A DNA stretch of 64,000 nt from contig JBCCOS010000002.1 of assembly GCA_039025235.1 (NCBI GenBank), positions 62,001 through 126,000 on the forward strand. The letters are read 5' to 3'. The position numbers were made by a program, and so were the translations under genes. The notes under the pieces are model-generated. The model had not been told where the DNA came from. It did not search any database and worked only from the letters and a program-made list of their open reading frames with translations. The number at the start of each line of letters is the position of its first letter. Position 1 is the stretch's first letter. The DNA comes from MED-G105 sp039025235. GTDB taxonomy: Bacteria > Pseudomonadota > Alphaproteobacteria > Caulobacterales > Parvularculaceae. This document shows positions 51,860-60,822 of this stretch, one piece after another.

Positions 51860-52717
51860 ATGGACGATACAACACAACTCATGACCGATGCGCGCAATCT
51901 GCTCAACCCTGAAACCGTATCGGGACTGGTTGAACTAGGCATTCAATGGGGTGTCAAAGCGCTTGGAGCACTGTTGGTTTTTGTGATCGGCATGATGGTC
52001 GCATCACGGCTAAAACGCTTCACCCGCGTCGCCGTTTTGCGCGCTCCAAATCTTGACGAAACGTTAGCCAGCTTCTTCTCAAGCTTAGTCTATTACTTAG
52101 TCATCGCGTTCGTCGTTATTGCCGTTCTATCAATGTTCGGCATACAAACGACGGGCCTGGCAGCACTCATTGGCGCAGCCGGCCTTGCCGTGGGGCTAGC
52201 GCTACAAGGAACTCTCGGGCACTTAGCATCCGGTGTTATGCTCCTGGCATTCAGGCCGTTTAAGATTGGTGATTATGTAGAAGCTGCTGGACAAGCCGGT
52301 ACCGTTAAAGAGATTACCCTTTTCACGACGGTTATGGCGACACCAGATAATATAAAAATTATTGTACCGAATGGTGACGTGTGGAGTGGTGCCATAACAA
52401 ACTACTCTGCTTACGACACACGTCGCGTCGACCTCGTCATGGGTATTGCATATGAAGACGATATTGAAAAAGCAATGGCGGCAATAAGGGCGGAGATCAT
52501 GGCCGACGAACGGTCACACCATGACCCGGAACCGCAGATTGTTGTTGGTAATCTCGGTGATAGCTCTGTTGATATCATTGTACGGGTGTGGGCTGCGACA
52601 GCGGATTACTGGGGACTAAAATTTCACCTTACAAAAGCAATAAAAGAGCGCTTCGACAAAGAAGGAATTAATATTCCTTACCCGACAAGAACGGTTTACC
52701 AGACGGCCACGGCGTAA
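51860..52717 (+). CDS. Small-conductance mechanosensitive channel (MscS family)
   Basis: The 285-residue protein has three transmembrane helices. TM3 is the Gly/Ala-rich GLAALIGAAGLAVGLALQGT pore helix, followed by the beta domain (FKIGDYVEAAGQAGTVKEIT; VPNGDVWSGAITNYSAYDTR) and the C-terminal alpha/beta domain. It opens under membrane tension to release osmolytes. It is a monocistronic insertion within the hopanoid region, flanked by repeats. Confidence 0.94.
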   Translation: MDDTTQLMTDARNLLNPETVSGLVELGIQWGVKALGALLVFVIGMMVASRLKRFTRVAVLRAPNLDETLASFFSSLVYYLVIAFVVIAVLSMFGIQTTGLAALIGAAGLAVGLALQGTLGHLASGVMLLAFRPFKIGDYVEAAGQAGTVKEITLFTTVMATPDNIKIIVPNGDVWSGAITNYSAYDTRRVDLVMGIAYEDDIEKAMAAIRAEIMADERSHHDPEPQIVVGNLGDSSVDIIVRVWAATADYWGLKFHLTKAIKERFDKEGINIPYPTRTVYQTATA

Positions 52718-52874
52718 TTGATCAGAAAATAATATTGATACTGATGACCATGCGTTCGATGAATGACAAGTACGAGAGTATCGGAGATTTAGCTTAAATC
52801 AATCCAATGCTTGTCTTATGCTTTTAAGCGCCTGAGCGGACCTTATATTGATCCAATGTGATGGTCCGGCGCTC

Positions 52875-52977
52875 TGAAGCATTTCCAAGCCAAGTGTGTG
52901 CGGTTGGCGTTAAGGAAATGCGTCAAATCAACAACTTAAAGCGCCGTTCTGACTCCAATTGAAACGAAGGCGCTTTA
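52875..52977. repeat. Two-hairpin element abutting hpnG stop
   Basis: This 103-bp copy begins TGAAGCATTTCC (the left TA is mutated to TG) and ends GGCGCTTTA. A family-D half (52826-52875, hairpin GAGCGGACC/GGTCCGGCGCTC) is fused to its left side. The right TA plus one base form the hpnG stop codon. Confidence 0.9.
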
Positions 52978-53664
52978 AGTCGCACTTTCTAACTCCAAAG
53001 CGACCAGCTCTTGCAGTATTTCGGGCAAGGCCGTTTCAAGACTGGAAAGCGCAATCTTAGACTCTTCGCCCAGCTTTAGGAGCGCAGGAAAATACCAGGG
53101 ACGAACAATCGTTTTCATCAACGTGGAGAAGACTTTCGTCGCCCCATCAGCAGCAACAGCATCCATCGCAGGCGGTGGAAGAGCGCGTTCCGCCGGGTCC
53201 GCAATCGCACGAATGGCAAGAAACGGCGTTCCAAAACGTTCAGACGCAGTTGCCACGCCGCCACTTTCCATATCAACAGCAACAGCGCCGGTCCGCTCAT
53301 AGAGTTCAGCTTTATCTGCTGGTGTCTGGATAATCGCATCAGCGCCACGAATAGGACGAGCAAGCCGTTGGGGGAGCAGGTTATGCCCAGGGCTTAAAAT
53401 CAGCTTTTGTCCAACGCCCACCGTGCGCGCAAAAAGCACGTCCCCTGGCTTCAATGACGGATCAAGGCCGCCAGAGACACCAATACTAAGAAGGGCTTTA
53501 CGCCCACCCTTTAAAAATTCCAATGCCATTTTCTCGGCGCGATCAGCATCAGCACCAGTGACCGCGACGCTGAAGTGTTCTTCCGGGATCGACGTTCTTT
53601 TTATCACCCTACGGACAACATCCGCTTCTGATTTTAAGCCACAGACGACACCGAAAAGAGCCAT
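52975..53664 (-). CDS. hpnG: Hopanoid-biosynthesis nucleoside phosphorylase HpnG
   Basis: The 229-residue protein belongs to the purine nucleoside phosphorylase/MTAN family and removes adenine from adenosylhopane. Motifs are ALLSIGVSGGLDPSLKPGDVL and AVDMESGGVATASERFG. Its ATG overlaps the hpnE stop codon by one base (TAATG). The stop TAA is supplied by the element at 52875-52977. Confidence 0.92.
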   Translation of the reverse strand: MALFGVVCGLKSEADVVRRVIKRTSIPEEHFSVAVTGADADRAEKMALEFLKGGRKALLSIGVSGGLDPSLKPGDVLFARTVGVGQKLILSPGHNLLPQRLARPIRGADAIIQTPADKAELYERTGAVAVDMESGGVATASERFGTPFLAIRAIADPAERALPPPAMDAVAADGATKVFSTLMKTIVRPWYFPALLKLGEESKIALSSLETALPEILQELVALELESAT

Positions 53665-54956
53665 TAGGCGGCACGCGTCTGGCGTTCGCGATCGAGAATA
53701 ATTTTTGCCGCCCGATCCCCAGAACGAATTGACCCTTCAATCGTTGCCGGTACACCGGTATTTGTATGGTCGCCGGCAAGGGTCACATTTTTCCACTCTG
53801 TGCCTGGATTCAGGCGCTTTGCCGCACCTTCTGGGCTTTGGTCAGGTGTTGCCCGTCGTTCGCGAAGTACGCGAACAGCCTCATAGGGCGCGTCACCCAA
53901 TCCAAGGGCAATCTGCGTTTCTTTCCACATGGCGTCTGCCGCTTGTTTATTCGGCACGTCATCCATACCAATCGCATGGGATGCAGACGTGGTAAGGCTG
54001 ATAATGTCATCCCGCACAAAGCACCAATGGGCGTCGGACGATACCATACCGATAAAAGGAGCGCCGTGGAGACAACCTTTCGGTACCTCTCGGCCGAAGC
54101 GATAGTGCACATTCAGAATTGACGCGTTGTCTTCAGGCGGATCCAAACTCGGTATCAATTGCTTCAGCCGCGATGGCGGTATCGCGATAATCAACTCATC
54201 AGCCTCATCAAGCGCGACCGTCTCGCCATCGCTGAATGTCAGAAGAGATGCTCTGTCACCTTGATATTCCAAATTCTTCAGAAGTGTACTGAACTTTATC
54301 TCAGCGCCGGACGAGCGAAGAAATTTAACGGCCGGGTCAATAAATGCAGGCCCCAACCCTTTCTTCGCCGCAAGCGGACGGGAGGCCCCACCGCCAAGCA
54401 AAAAAGTTTCACGAATAACAGACCAAAGGAGTTGCGCCTGACCGAGCCCTGGCGTCGTGTTTAAAACGGCAAGTGTGAGTGGCTCCCAGAATGTTGGGTA
54501 CAGAATATTGTGTTTATCGACAATATCATCCACGGTCTTGTCAGGCCCGGCAAAAACAATCGCACCTGCCTTTACATAGTCAATGACCTTCGATCCAGGC
54601 ACACGCCACTTTTCATCAAAGATCCAAAAGGGGATGAATCCTTCATTGATCCGAATGCTCCATCGCTGACCTGATTTCACATCGACAAAGGGGTACTGCG
54701 CATATTCAGGCCCGGTTAGCGCGTCTTTAGAACCAATGCGCTCCAAAAAAGATAAAGCGCCTTTATTTCCGGACATAATGAGATGATTGCCATTGTCGAT
54801 TTCACGCTCAAGCGTTCGGTCATAAAATGATCGGCATCGACCGCCGGCCTGTCCGGAGCCTTCATAGACGACAACATCGCGGCCCCCTTCGACCAGTCGA
54901 ACGGCAGCTGAAAGGCCGGCAAGCCCAGCGCCAATGATATGAATTCGTCCACTCAT
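53664..54956 (-). CDS. hpnE: Hydroxysqualene dehydroxylase HpnE
   Basis: This 430-residue FAD-dependent enzyme reduces hydroxysqualene to squalene. The dinucleotide motif is IHIIGAGLAGLSAAVRLVEG with VYEGSGQAGGRCRSF; the C-terminal LAGDHTNTGVPATIEGS is typical of the amine-oxidase-like family. It is coupled to hpnG by a TAATG overlap. In many clusters a squalene-hopene cyclase gene lies between these two, but not here. Confidence 0.95.
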   Translation of the reverse strand: MSGRIHIIGAGLAGLSAAVRLVEGGRDVVVYEGSGQAGGRCRSFYDRTLEREIDNGNHLIMSGNKGALSFLERIGSKDALTGPEYAQYPFVDVKSGQRWSIRINEGFIPFWIFDEKWRVPGSKVIDYVKAGAIVFAGPDKTVDDIVDKHNILYPTFWEPLTLAVLNTTPGLGQAQLLWSVIRETFLLGGGASRPLAAKKGLGPAFIDPAVKFLRSSGAEIKFSTLLKNLEYQGDRASLLTFSDGETVALDEADELIIAIPPSRLKQLIPSLDPPEDNASILNVHYRFGREVPKGCLHGAPFIGMVSSDAHWCFVRDDIISLTTSASHAIGMDDVPNKQAADAMWKETQIALGLGDAPYEAVRVLRERRATPDQSPEGAAKRLNPGTEWKNVTLAGDHTNTGVPATIEGSIRSGDRAAKIILDRERQTRAA

Positions 54957-55044
54957 CTAAACCAACCAAGGCAAACAAAACGGTCTGAACACAGGGGTGA
55001 AAAAGGCATCATCGATTTTTCGCGAACTCATTGTTGATGGTCGA

Positions 55045-55929
55045 TCAAATAGAAGGCGGGAATAATGCATAACGCAGTGCCACAAACACTTTTGTGGCTT
55101 TCGATAGGTTCACTGGTTCCCCTGCGCGGTCCCAACCACGATCCTCCATCTTTTTGAGATAGGCCTCATAGGCCCCCATCATCAACAGAGCAGGCTTGAT
55201 CGTTCGCCAATCAAGGTGCTTCAACTCAAGGCGTGCAGCAGCGAATTGATCAGCCGCAATGGCGCCAAGCTCAGCCGCCACGGCCGGCAAATTGGGTGAC
55301 GTCGTTATCGCCTCAGGAACGAGAGGAGCATTATGCTTTTCTAACAACTCCCTTGGCAGATAAAGCCGTCCGATGTTGGCATCTTCTGCAACATCACGGA
55401 GAATATTGGTGAACTGCAAAGCATCAGCCAATGCAAGAGCAAAGCGATCCGACACGGCACCCGCTGGCGCGCCAAAAGTTGGCATAGAGAGCAGACCAAC
55501 GGCACCAGCAACACGTCTGGTATAGGCACGTAACACCTGCATACTAGGCGCAACGATAGGCCCTTTGGCATCCATTTCCATGCCTTCAATCATCATCAAA
55601 AACTCGGCTTGTCGGAGACCGTAGTTTTTAATTGGCTCGAGAAGGGCAATACCCGTTGGTGTTTGGGGCCGACCATCATAGATGAGATCAATTTCATCGC
55701 GCCAATCGTTAAGCCGGGTGATCCTCTCCTGCTGGCTTAACCCATCATCATCAGCGATATCATCGACCTCACGGCAAAACGCATAAATCGCATGCATGGC
55801 TTCACGCCGGGGCCGCGGTAAGATTGCCATGCCAGCAGCGAAAGAGGTCCCTGACTTCTTAACGGTTTGGGTCGTATGAGCGCGCGCGCTTGCGAGGTTA
55901 ACGCCTGTATCAAGGTTTGCCGACGTCAT
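55045..55929 (-). CDS. hpnD: Presqualene diphosphate synthase HpnD
   Basis: This 294-residue squalene/phytoene synthase-family enzyme condenses two FPP to presqualene diphosphate. The aspartate-rich motifs are CREVDDIADDDG and NILRDVAEDANIGRLYLP. Its ATG overlaps the hpnC stop (ATGA), and hpnE follows after 88 nt. Confidence 0.95.
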   Translation of the reverse strand: MTSANLDTGVNLASARAHTTQTVKKSGTSFAAGMAILPRPRREAMHAIYAFCREVDDIADDDGLSQQERITRLNDWRDEIDLIYDGRPQTPTGIALLEPIKNYGLRQAEFLMMIEGMEMDAKGPIVAPSMQVLRAYTRRVAGAVGLLSMPTFGAPAGAVSDRFALALADALQFTNILRDVAEDANIGRLYLPRELLEKHNAPLVPEAITTSPNLPAVAAELGAIAADQFAAARLELKHLDWRTIKPALLMMGAYEAYLKKMEDRGWDRAGEPVNLSKATKVFVALRYALFPPSI

Positions 55930-56903
55930 TGAAGGTGCTCCGATGACGTCTTAGTTGGCGGTATTGATTCTGGAAGGGACTTGGTGTTGGCCGAGAAGAA
56001 CCCATCGACCATACCGAACAGTCCTGCTCGTGCAAAATCGAACTTCGTCAACGCCACGCGGCTTTCAAGGGGATCGCCCTTACGAAGGATCTGGATAAGT
56101 CGATAGGCCAAACGAACAATCACTGCACTTTCCATCGCCAAGTGCCGGCTCTTCAAGGCTGACGGTAACTTTCGGGCATCAAGCATGAGTGCATCACAAC
56201 CATCCAACATGCGGTCCATCGTTGCACGAAGCGCGGGAGATGTTTTGGATGCGTCAAGATCTTCAATGTGTCCGCCCGCTTCCTCTAACCATGGCTGAAT
56301 AACATAGACGCGATCTAAACTCCGTCGATCATCCCCACAATCTTGCAAATGATTGGTAATTTGTAACACCGTGCACAAAGCATCTGAATACTTATACCCT
56401 GATGGGTCCTCCCCGTGGAGATCGAGCAGATAGCGCCCCACAGGGTTGGCGGATCGCGCACAATATCCCAGTAATTCGTCCCATGTCTGATACCGGCGTT
56501 TTTTACAGTCTTGCACAAAAGCTTCAACAAGGTGAGACCCGTGTACGGTCGGCACATTGGTTTCGATCATGCTCATCCGTAGGGCGTGCGCTTTGGCATA
56601 GTTCGAATTGTAACCGGGCTCACCTTTGAGGGCTGAATTCATCGCCTGTAGGCGCTGAATTTTATCAGCTGGTGGCAGGTCTTCATCGTCGGCAATGTCA
56701 TCAATCGCCCGGGCAAATGCATAATAGGTCGCGACATGCGGACGGAGACGCTTTGGAAGCAAAAACGATCCAACGGGAAAGTTCTCATCCTTAGCGCCCT
56801 TGCCGGACGGTTTTTCAACACTGCCAACGCTATTGGTGTTGGCCGCTTTGGGCTCGTTTTGATTGTCCGGCGACATTGTTTCTCGTAAAGACGCACCCGT
56901 CAT
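55926..56903 (-). CDS. hpnC: Hydroxysqualene synthase HpnC
   Basis: The 325-residue squalene/phytoene synthase-family protein converts presqualene diphosphate to hydroxysqualene. The motifs are FARAIDDIADDEDLPP and the second region NHLQDCGDDRRSLDRVYV; the second motif is altered from DxxxD, as is typical of HpnC. The N-terminal 35 residues are a polar extension. It heads the hpnC-hpnD-hpnE-hpnG transcript and is divergent from hpnB. Confidence 0.94.
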   Translation of the reverse strand: MTGASLRETMSPDNQNEPKAANTNSVGSVEKPSGKGAKDENFPVGSFLLPKRLRPHVATYYAFARAIDDIADDEDLPPADKIQRLQAMNSALKGEPGYNSNYAKAHALRMSMIETNVPTVHGSHLVEAFVQDCKKRRYQTWDELLGYCARSANPVGRYLLDLHGEDPSGYKYSDALCTVLQITNHLQDCGDDRRSLDRVYVIQPWLEEAGGHIEDLDASKTSPALRATMDRMLDGCDALMLDARKLPSALKSRHLAMESAVIVRLAYRLIQILRKGDPLESRVALTKFDFARAGLFGMVDGFFSANTKSLPESIPPTKTSSEHLQ

Positions 56904-57067
56904 TTAGCTTCTACCTGGCTGCGTTTTTGCCCATTATTCTGCGTAACTAATTCCAGAACTTCTTTAAAGGCTTTTTGCGGTTGCGGCAATTGATGTCATG
57001 ACGATCAAAGCCTTTTATACTGCCACCAAATAATACAAGTAAGTCATCGTTGTGAGGGCAAAAGAAA

Positions 57068-58258
57068 TTGATACTCTTGGCTTATTTGGCCTCAGCATTG
57101 GCAATCGTCATCTGGACCTATCTGCTTATCGGTCGGGACGCTTATTGGCGCGCATCAGAAGAACTGCCGCCGGCCTACCCGCCTAAAGTATGGCCTGACG
57201 TCTCTGCTATCATTCCTGCAAGAGACGAAGTTGAAACTATTGGAGCCGTGGTTAAGGCCCACGCGGCAACAACCTATCCTGGCAAATTTACAATCTCAAT
57301 TGTCAATGACGCCTCTTCTGACGCAACGGCTGATGAAGTGCTCAGAGCGGCCCAACAAAGTGGTCGACAAATTGAGCTGTTGAACGCACCCCCCTTACCT
57401 GACGGATGGAAGGGTAAAATGAACGCCGTCGCCACTGGCATCCAATATGTGCACAACAAACAGCCGACAACGACAAGCCAAGAGAATACGAACAAATATT
57501 TCCTTCTGACCGATGCCGATATTGTCATGGGGCCTGAAACCTTAATGCGTCTTGTGGCCCACGCCGTATCCAATGACATCGCCCTCACCTCCCTAATGGC
57601 ACGTCTTGACAGTCGGGGGCTGTGGGGCGGACTTCTCATTCCAGCATTCGTTTACTTCTTTCAGCAACTCTATCCTTTTCCAGCGTCCAATAACCCCAAA
57701 AGCAGGACCGCCGCAGCTGCTGGTGGCTGCATGTTGGTGAATGCCAACGCCCTTGCAAAAGCAGGCGGAATTGAAGCCATCAAAGGCGCGCTGATTGATG
57801 ATTGCGCCCTTGCTCATCTAATCAAGAATGGAAATCCGCGTCGTGTGATTTGGCTTGGCCTTGCTAAAAATGACGAGGCCATCAGCCTACGTGATAATCG
57901 AAGCCTCTCATCAATATGGACGATGGTTTCGCGCTCAGCCTTTGCCCAGCTCAATCACTCCTGGGCCCTGCTTGCTCTTTCCATTCTAGGCATGTTTTTG
58001 ATTTATCTAGCGCCGCCAGCGCTAGTCGTTTTTGGCGTTTTAAATGATCAAACTGTTTTGGCCGCAATTGCTGGCGGTGCAACATTATTAATGGCGCTGA
58101 GCTATTTCCCGACAATCCGTTCTTTCGATCAGCACCCCATCTTTAGTTTCGCTTTACCGATCGCCGCCTTCTTTTACCTGTTGATGACGATATCTTCCGG
58201 CCTCAATCATGCGCGCGGCAAAGGCGGTGCATGGAAAGGACGCACATATCAGCACTAA
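57068..58258 (+). CDS. hpnB: Hopanoid-biosynthesis glycosyltransferase HpnB
   Basis: The 396-residue GT2-family protein has an N-terminal membrane helix, the GT-A domain (DVSAIIPARDEVETIGAVVK; DGWKGKMNAVATG; LLTDADIVMGPETL), and C-terminal membrane segments. Such HpnB proteins accompany hopanoid operons. The exact step is not settled. TTG at 57068 is likely the start, with GAGGG upstream. It is divergent from hpnC. Confidence 0.9.
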   Translation: MILLAYLASALAIVIWTYLLIGRDAYWRASEELPPAYPPKVWPDVSAIIPARDEVETIGAVVKAHAATTYPGKFTISIVNDASSDATADEVLRAAQQSGRQIELLNAPPLPDGWKGKMNAVATGIQYVHNKQPTTTSQENTNKYFLLTDADIVMGPETLMRLVAHAVSNDIALTSLMARLDSRGLWGGLLIPAFVYFFQQLYPFPASNNPKSRTAAAAGGCMLVNANALAKAGGIEAIKGALIDDCALAHLIKNGNPRRVIWLGLAKNDEAISLRDNRSLSSIWTMVSRSAFAQLNHSWALLALSILGMFLIYLAPPALVVFGVLNDQTVLAAIAGGATLLMALSYFPTIRSFDQHPIFSFALPIAAFFYLLMTISSGLNHARGKGGAWKGRTYQH

Positions 58259-58268
58259 TCCGGCCAAA

Positions 58269-58307
58269 AGCCACTTAAGTAGCCACTTGAGCTGGGGAAA
58301 TGCTTTA
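58269..58307. repeat. Half TA-bounded element abutting hpnA stop
   Basis: Only the distal half remains: CCACTTGAGCTGGGGAAATG followed by CTTTA. The TA at 58306-58307 forms the hpnA stop codon on the minus strand, as at crtB and crtW. Confidence 0.8.
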
Positions 58308-59318
58308 GGCGATAAGTTGTTTCGAACGCGCCCAATCAAGCATTTCTACCAATGCTGGTTCAATCGGTGCTGCTTTCCAAGCCAACTCTTGCGCTGCTTT
58401 TGATGCATCAAAAGACACCCGGCGTCCCGCCAGACGAACACCCGTGAGAGGCGCCGTTGGTGGGCGCCGCGTTAACGGCGCGATAAGTTTTGTGTCGATA
58501 ACACCGATCAGGAGGGCCAGCAGGTAAGGCACTTTTGCTTTTGGCATTGAAACATTGGACAGCCTCGCTGTGAGGCTCAGCAAGTCAGCCATTGATGTAT
58601 TGTCACCTGCTAAAAGATAACGCTCGCCATTGCCGCCGCGTTCAGCCGCAGCAATAAAGCCTTCGGCAAGGTCATGAAGAGAGACAAAATTCAGCATGCA
58701 ATCTAATGATGCCGGTGTCTTTTGATTGACAAAATCAAGGATCATTTTCGTTGGCGGCGTCAAGCTTTCATCACCCGGCCCTAAAGGCTCTGTTGGGTTT
58801 ACGATGACAACGCGCATATCACTAGATTTTCGATACGCAGTGCTTGCCTCGATCGCAGCTCGTTCTGCCAAGATCTTGGATTTTGGATAAGCCCCTAACC
58901 CTTGTTCAACAGGAATGGCTGACGTCTCATCGACTATTGATGGACCGATAGGAGTCTTGGTTCCAATAAAAGTCGTTGCACTTGAACAGTGCACGAAAGT
59001 CGTAACGCCAGCTGTCTTTGCCGCTTTCAGCATGGTGCACGTGCCATGATGATTTACATGATCGAAGTCAGCAGGATTAGGACGCCACAGGTCAGCGATG
59101 CCAGCAAGATGAAAAACCGTTTCAACTCTCTCACATGCTAATTCAGCATCCGTTTTATTTGTGATTGATCCTGCAATATATTCGGTCGGTGAAGCGCCTT
59201 TTTCATAGGCCGTTTGACAGGAAACAGTGTCAAGCACACGGACTGGTCGACCATATTCCGCGAGGGTCGAGACAAGTCGTTTTCCAACAAAGCCAGCGCC
59301 ACCGGTCACCAAATCCAT
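58305..59318 (-). CDS. hpnA: Hopanoid-associated sugar epimerase HpnA
   Basis: This extended SDR of about 337 residues has VTGGAGFVGKRLVSTLAEYG as the NAD-binding motif, the catalytic serine region CSSATTFIGTK and the YxxxK in YPKSKILAE. HpnA-type proteins belong to hopanoid side-chain modification clusters. The start at 59318 places the Rossmann glycine motif at the N-terminus; longer frames would overlap the upstream lipoprotein gene. It starts 16 nt after that gene, so they are co-transcribed. Confidence 0.92.
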   Translation of the reverse strand: MDLVTGGAGFVGKRLVSTLAEYGRPVRVLDTVSCQTAYEKGASPTEYIAGSITNKTDAELACERVETVFHLAGIADLWRPNPADFDHVNHHGTCTMLKAAKTAGVTTFVHCSSATTFIGTKTPIGPSIVDETSAIPVEQGLGAYPKSKILAERAAIEASTAYRKSSDMRVVIVNPTEPLGPGDESLTPPTKMILDFVNQKTPASLDCMLNFVSLHDLAEGFIAAAERGGNGERYLLAGDNTSMADLLSLTARLSNVSMPKAKVPYLLALLIGVIDTKLIAPLTRRPPTAPLTGVRLAGRRVSFDASKAAQELAWKAAPIEPALVEMLDWARSKQLIA

Positions 59319-59334
59319 CAACGAGACACCAACT

Positions 59335-60507
59335 TCACGACCGCGAATAACCCATGGATTGGTTACCATACGGTTTTTGGCACAATAAAATGCCTTCATC
59401 CGTTGCAGAACCAATGGCAAGCCAATTATCTTTTGCATAAGCAACGGTTGCGCCTGACCAAAGCTTGCCAGCGACATCGTCAAACAATAGACGATAAGTC
59501 CCCTTGGTATAATTCACGTCAACGATACGTGATGGCGCTGTTCCAATCCCAAGCTTACGGTGTAACCCCATCGCCATCAGCGAAGGGTGAACCGCAACGG
59601 TTAACGTGCCTTCGGTTGTCATAAGGAAATTATCAGGACCACCCGGAACATCGAAGCGTGATTTTTCGATAAAGTCATTTTCAGATTTTTGATAAAACAC
59701 GATTTGCGCCTCTCGTGTCGCTGCGAGCGCATAGGTGATATCATCAATTTGCGTCAATCCATTAGCGAACTGAATATTAGACGCAACGGAATGCGGAAGA
59801 TCGGACGGCTTTTCGCTGAGCGTTAAGATCCCCGACTTCTTGAGCCCAAAGACATCCTCGAATGCCGCACGCCATCCGCAAAACGAATGGTCATGTGATA
59901 GCCAAATTTGACCATCATCACTAAAAACGTCGTTTGCTGCACAGTGAATTGGTTTCTCATCGCCCATAAAAATCGCACCATCTCCGCCAACCTTTTCAAG
60001 GCGCGTCACTCTTTGCCAAGATGATTTTTTACTAGAACGTCTTTCGTAGGCTCGATTGATAAATATAATTTCATCCGTTGCCGCTTGATAGCTGATGCCA
60101 TGTGGCCTCAATCCGCCCGAAATACTTGACGGCTGAATTAGTGGCTCCACCGCCAATCGGCGCTGTCCAGTCGTTATAAGATCGGAAAACGATACGCTAA
60201 AGACGCCCCCCTGGGGAATGGATTGTGCACCCTTGCCAGCGGCGTTCTCGACACGACGACGGTCGTAAGCGGAAATAATCAAGCGATCTCTTAAGGTATC
60301 AATCGCAAAGTCTTCAGCACCGACGATACTTTCGCCAGTTTGCCCGTTGACAAGATCAATACGTCTGCATTCAGAGATGTCAAAATAAGGCGTTTCCTCC
60401 AACTCTTGCGCGCAGGAAACAAGCAGCATTGAAAATATGACAACAGCAATTTTTGTGACGAGCGTCTTACCCTCAGTAGCCTTACCAAGAAGAGACTTGG
60501 ACATCAT
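59335..60507 (-). CDS. Lipoprotein with paraoxonase/arylesterase-like beta-propeller
   Basis: The protein of about 390 residues has a lipobox-bearing signal peptide (IAVVIFSMLLVSCAQE, cysteine at LVSC). Its body resembles the SMP-30/paraoxonase/strictosidine-synthase propeller family (GAEDFAIDTLRDRLIISAYD; GGLRPHGISY; SNIQFANGLTQIDD; NTEGTL-type repeats). Substrate unknown. ATG 60507 is preceded by GAGG at 5 nt. It is directly upstream of hpnA and so may act in the same process, but this is not known. Confidence 0.78.
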   Translation of the reverse strand: MMSKSLLGKATEGKTLVTKIAVVIFSMLLVSCAQELEETPYFDISECRRIDLVNGQTGESIVGAEDFAIDTLRDRLIISAYDRRRVENAAGKGAQSIPQGGVFSVSFSDLITTGQRRLAVEPLIQPSSISGGLRPHGISYQAATDEIIFINRAYERRSSKKSSWQRVTRLEKVGGDGAIFMGDEKPIHCAANDVFSDDGQIWLSHDHSFCGWRAAFEDVFGLKKSGILTLSEKPSDLPHSVASNIQFANGLTQIDDITYALAATREAQIVFYQKSENDFIEKSRFDVPGGPDNFLMTTEGTLTVAVHPSLMAMGLHRKLGIGTAPSRIVDVNYTKGTYRLLFDDVAGKLWSGATVAYAKDNWLAIGSATDEGILLCQKPYGNQSMGYSRS

Positions 60508-60555
60508 ATGGACCTCGCGCTCTATCATACACCTGCATATTTATGAGCAAACGGC

Positions 60556-60660
60556 TAGAGCCGTTCCGTTTTAAATGGAGCCACTGAACGGCCTTAAGTC
60601 ATTAATTTTACGCATTTCCCGGCGCGAGGGCCGGTAGGCACTTGAGCTGGAAATGCATTA
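60556..60660. repeat. TA-bounded two-hairpin element upstream of the lipoprotein gene
   Basis: A 105-bp copy begins TAGAGCCGTTCC, has TTTTAAATGGAGCC and GGCGCGAGGGCCGGTAGG loops, and ends GGAAATGCATTA. Confidence 0.87.
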
Positions 60661-60822
60661 ATGGTTGAGGCACTTGTTCAAACTAATCATTCGACTATAG
60701 CGCAAAAACGTCCATTTGCTTTATTTAACATCCCCGTTTAGAAAGCTTCACGAGCAACAATAGCTAGCCTTAACGGGCCCGAAAAGCCCTAAATCAGGTG
60801 CCAGCAGCAAGATGTCAGAGGA

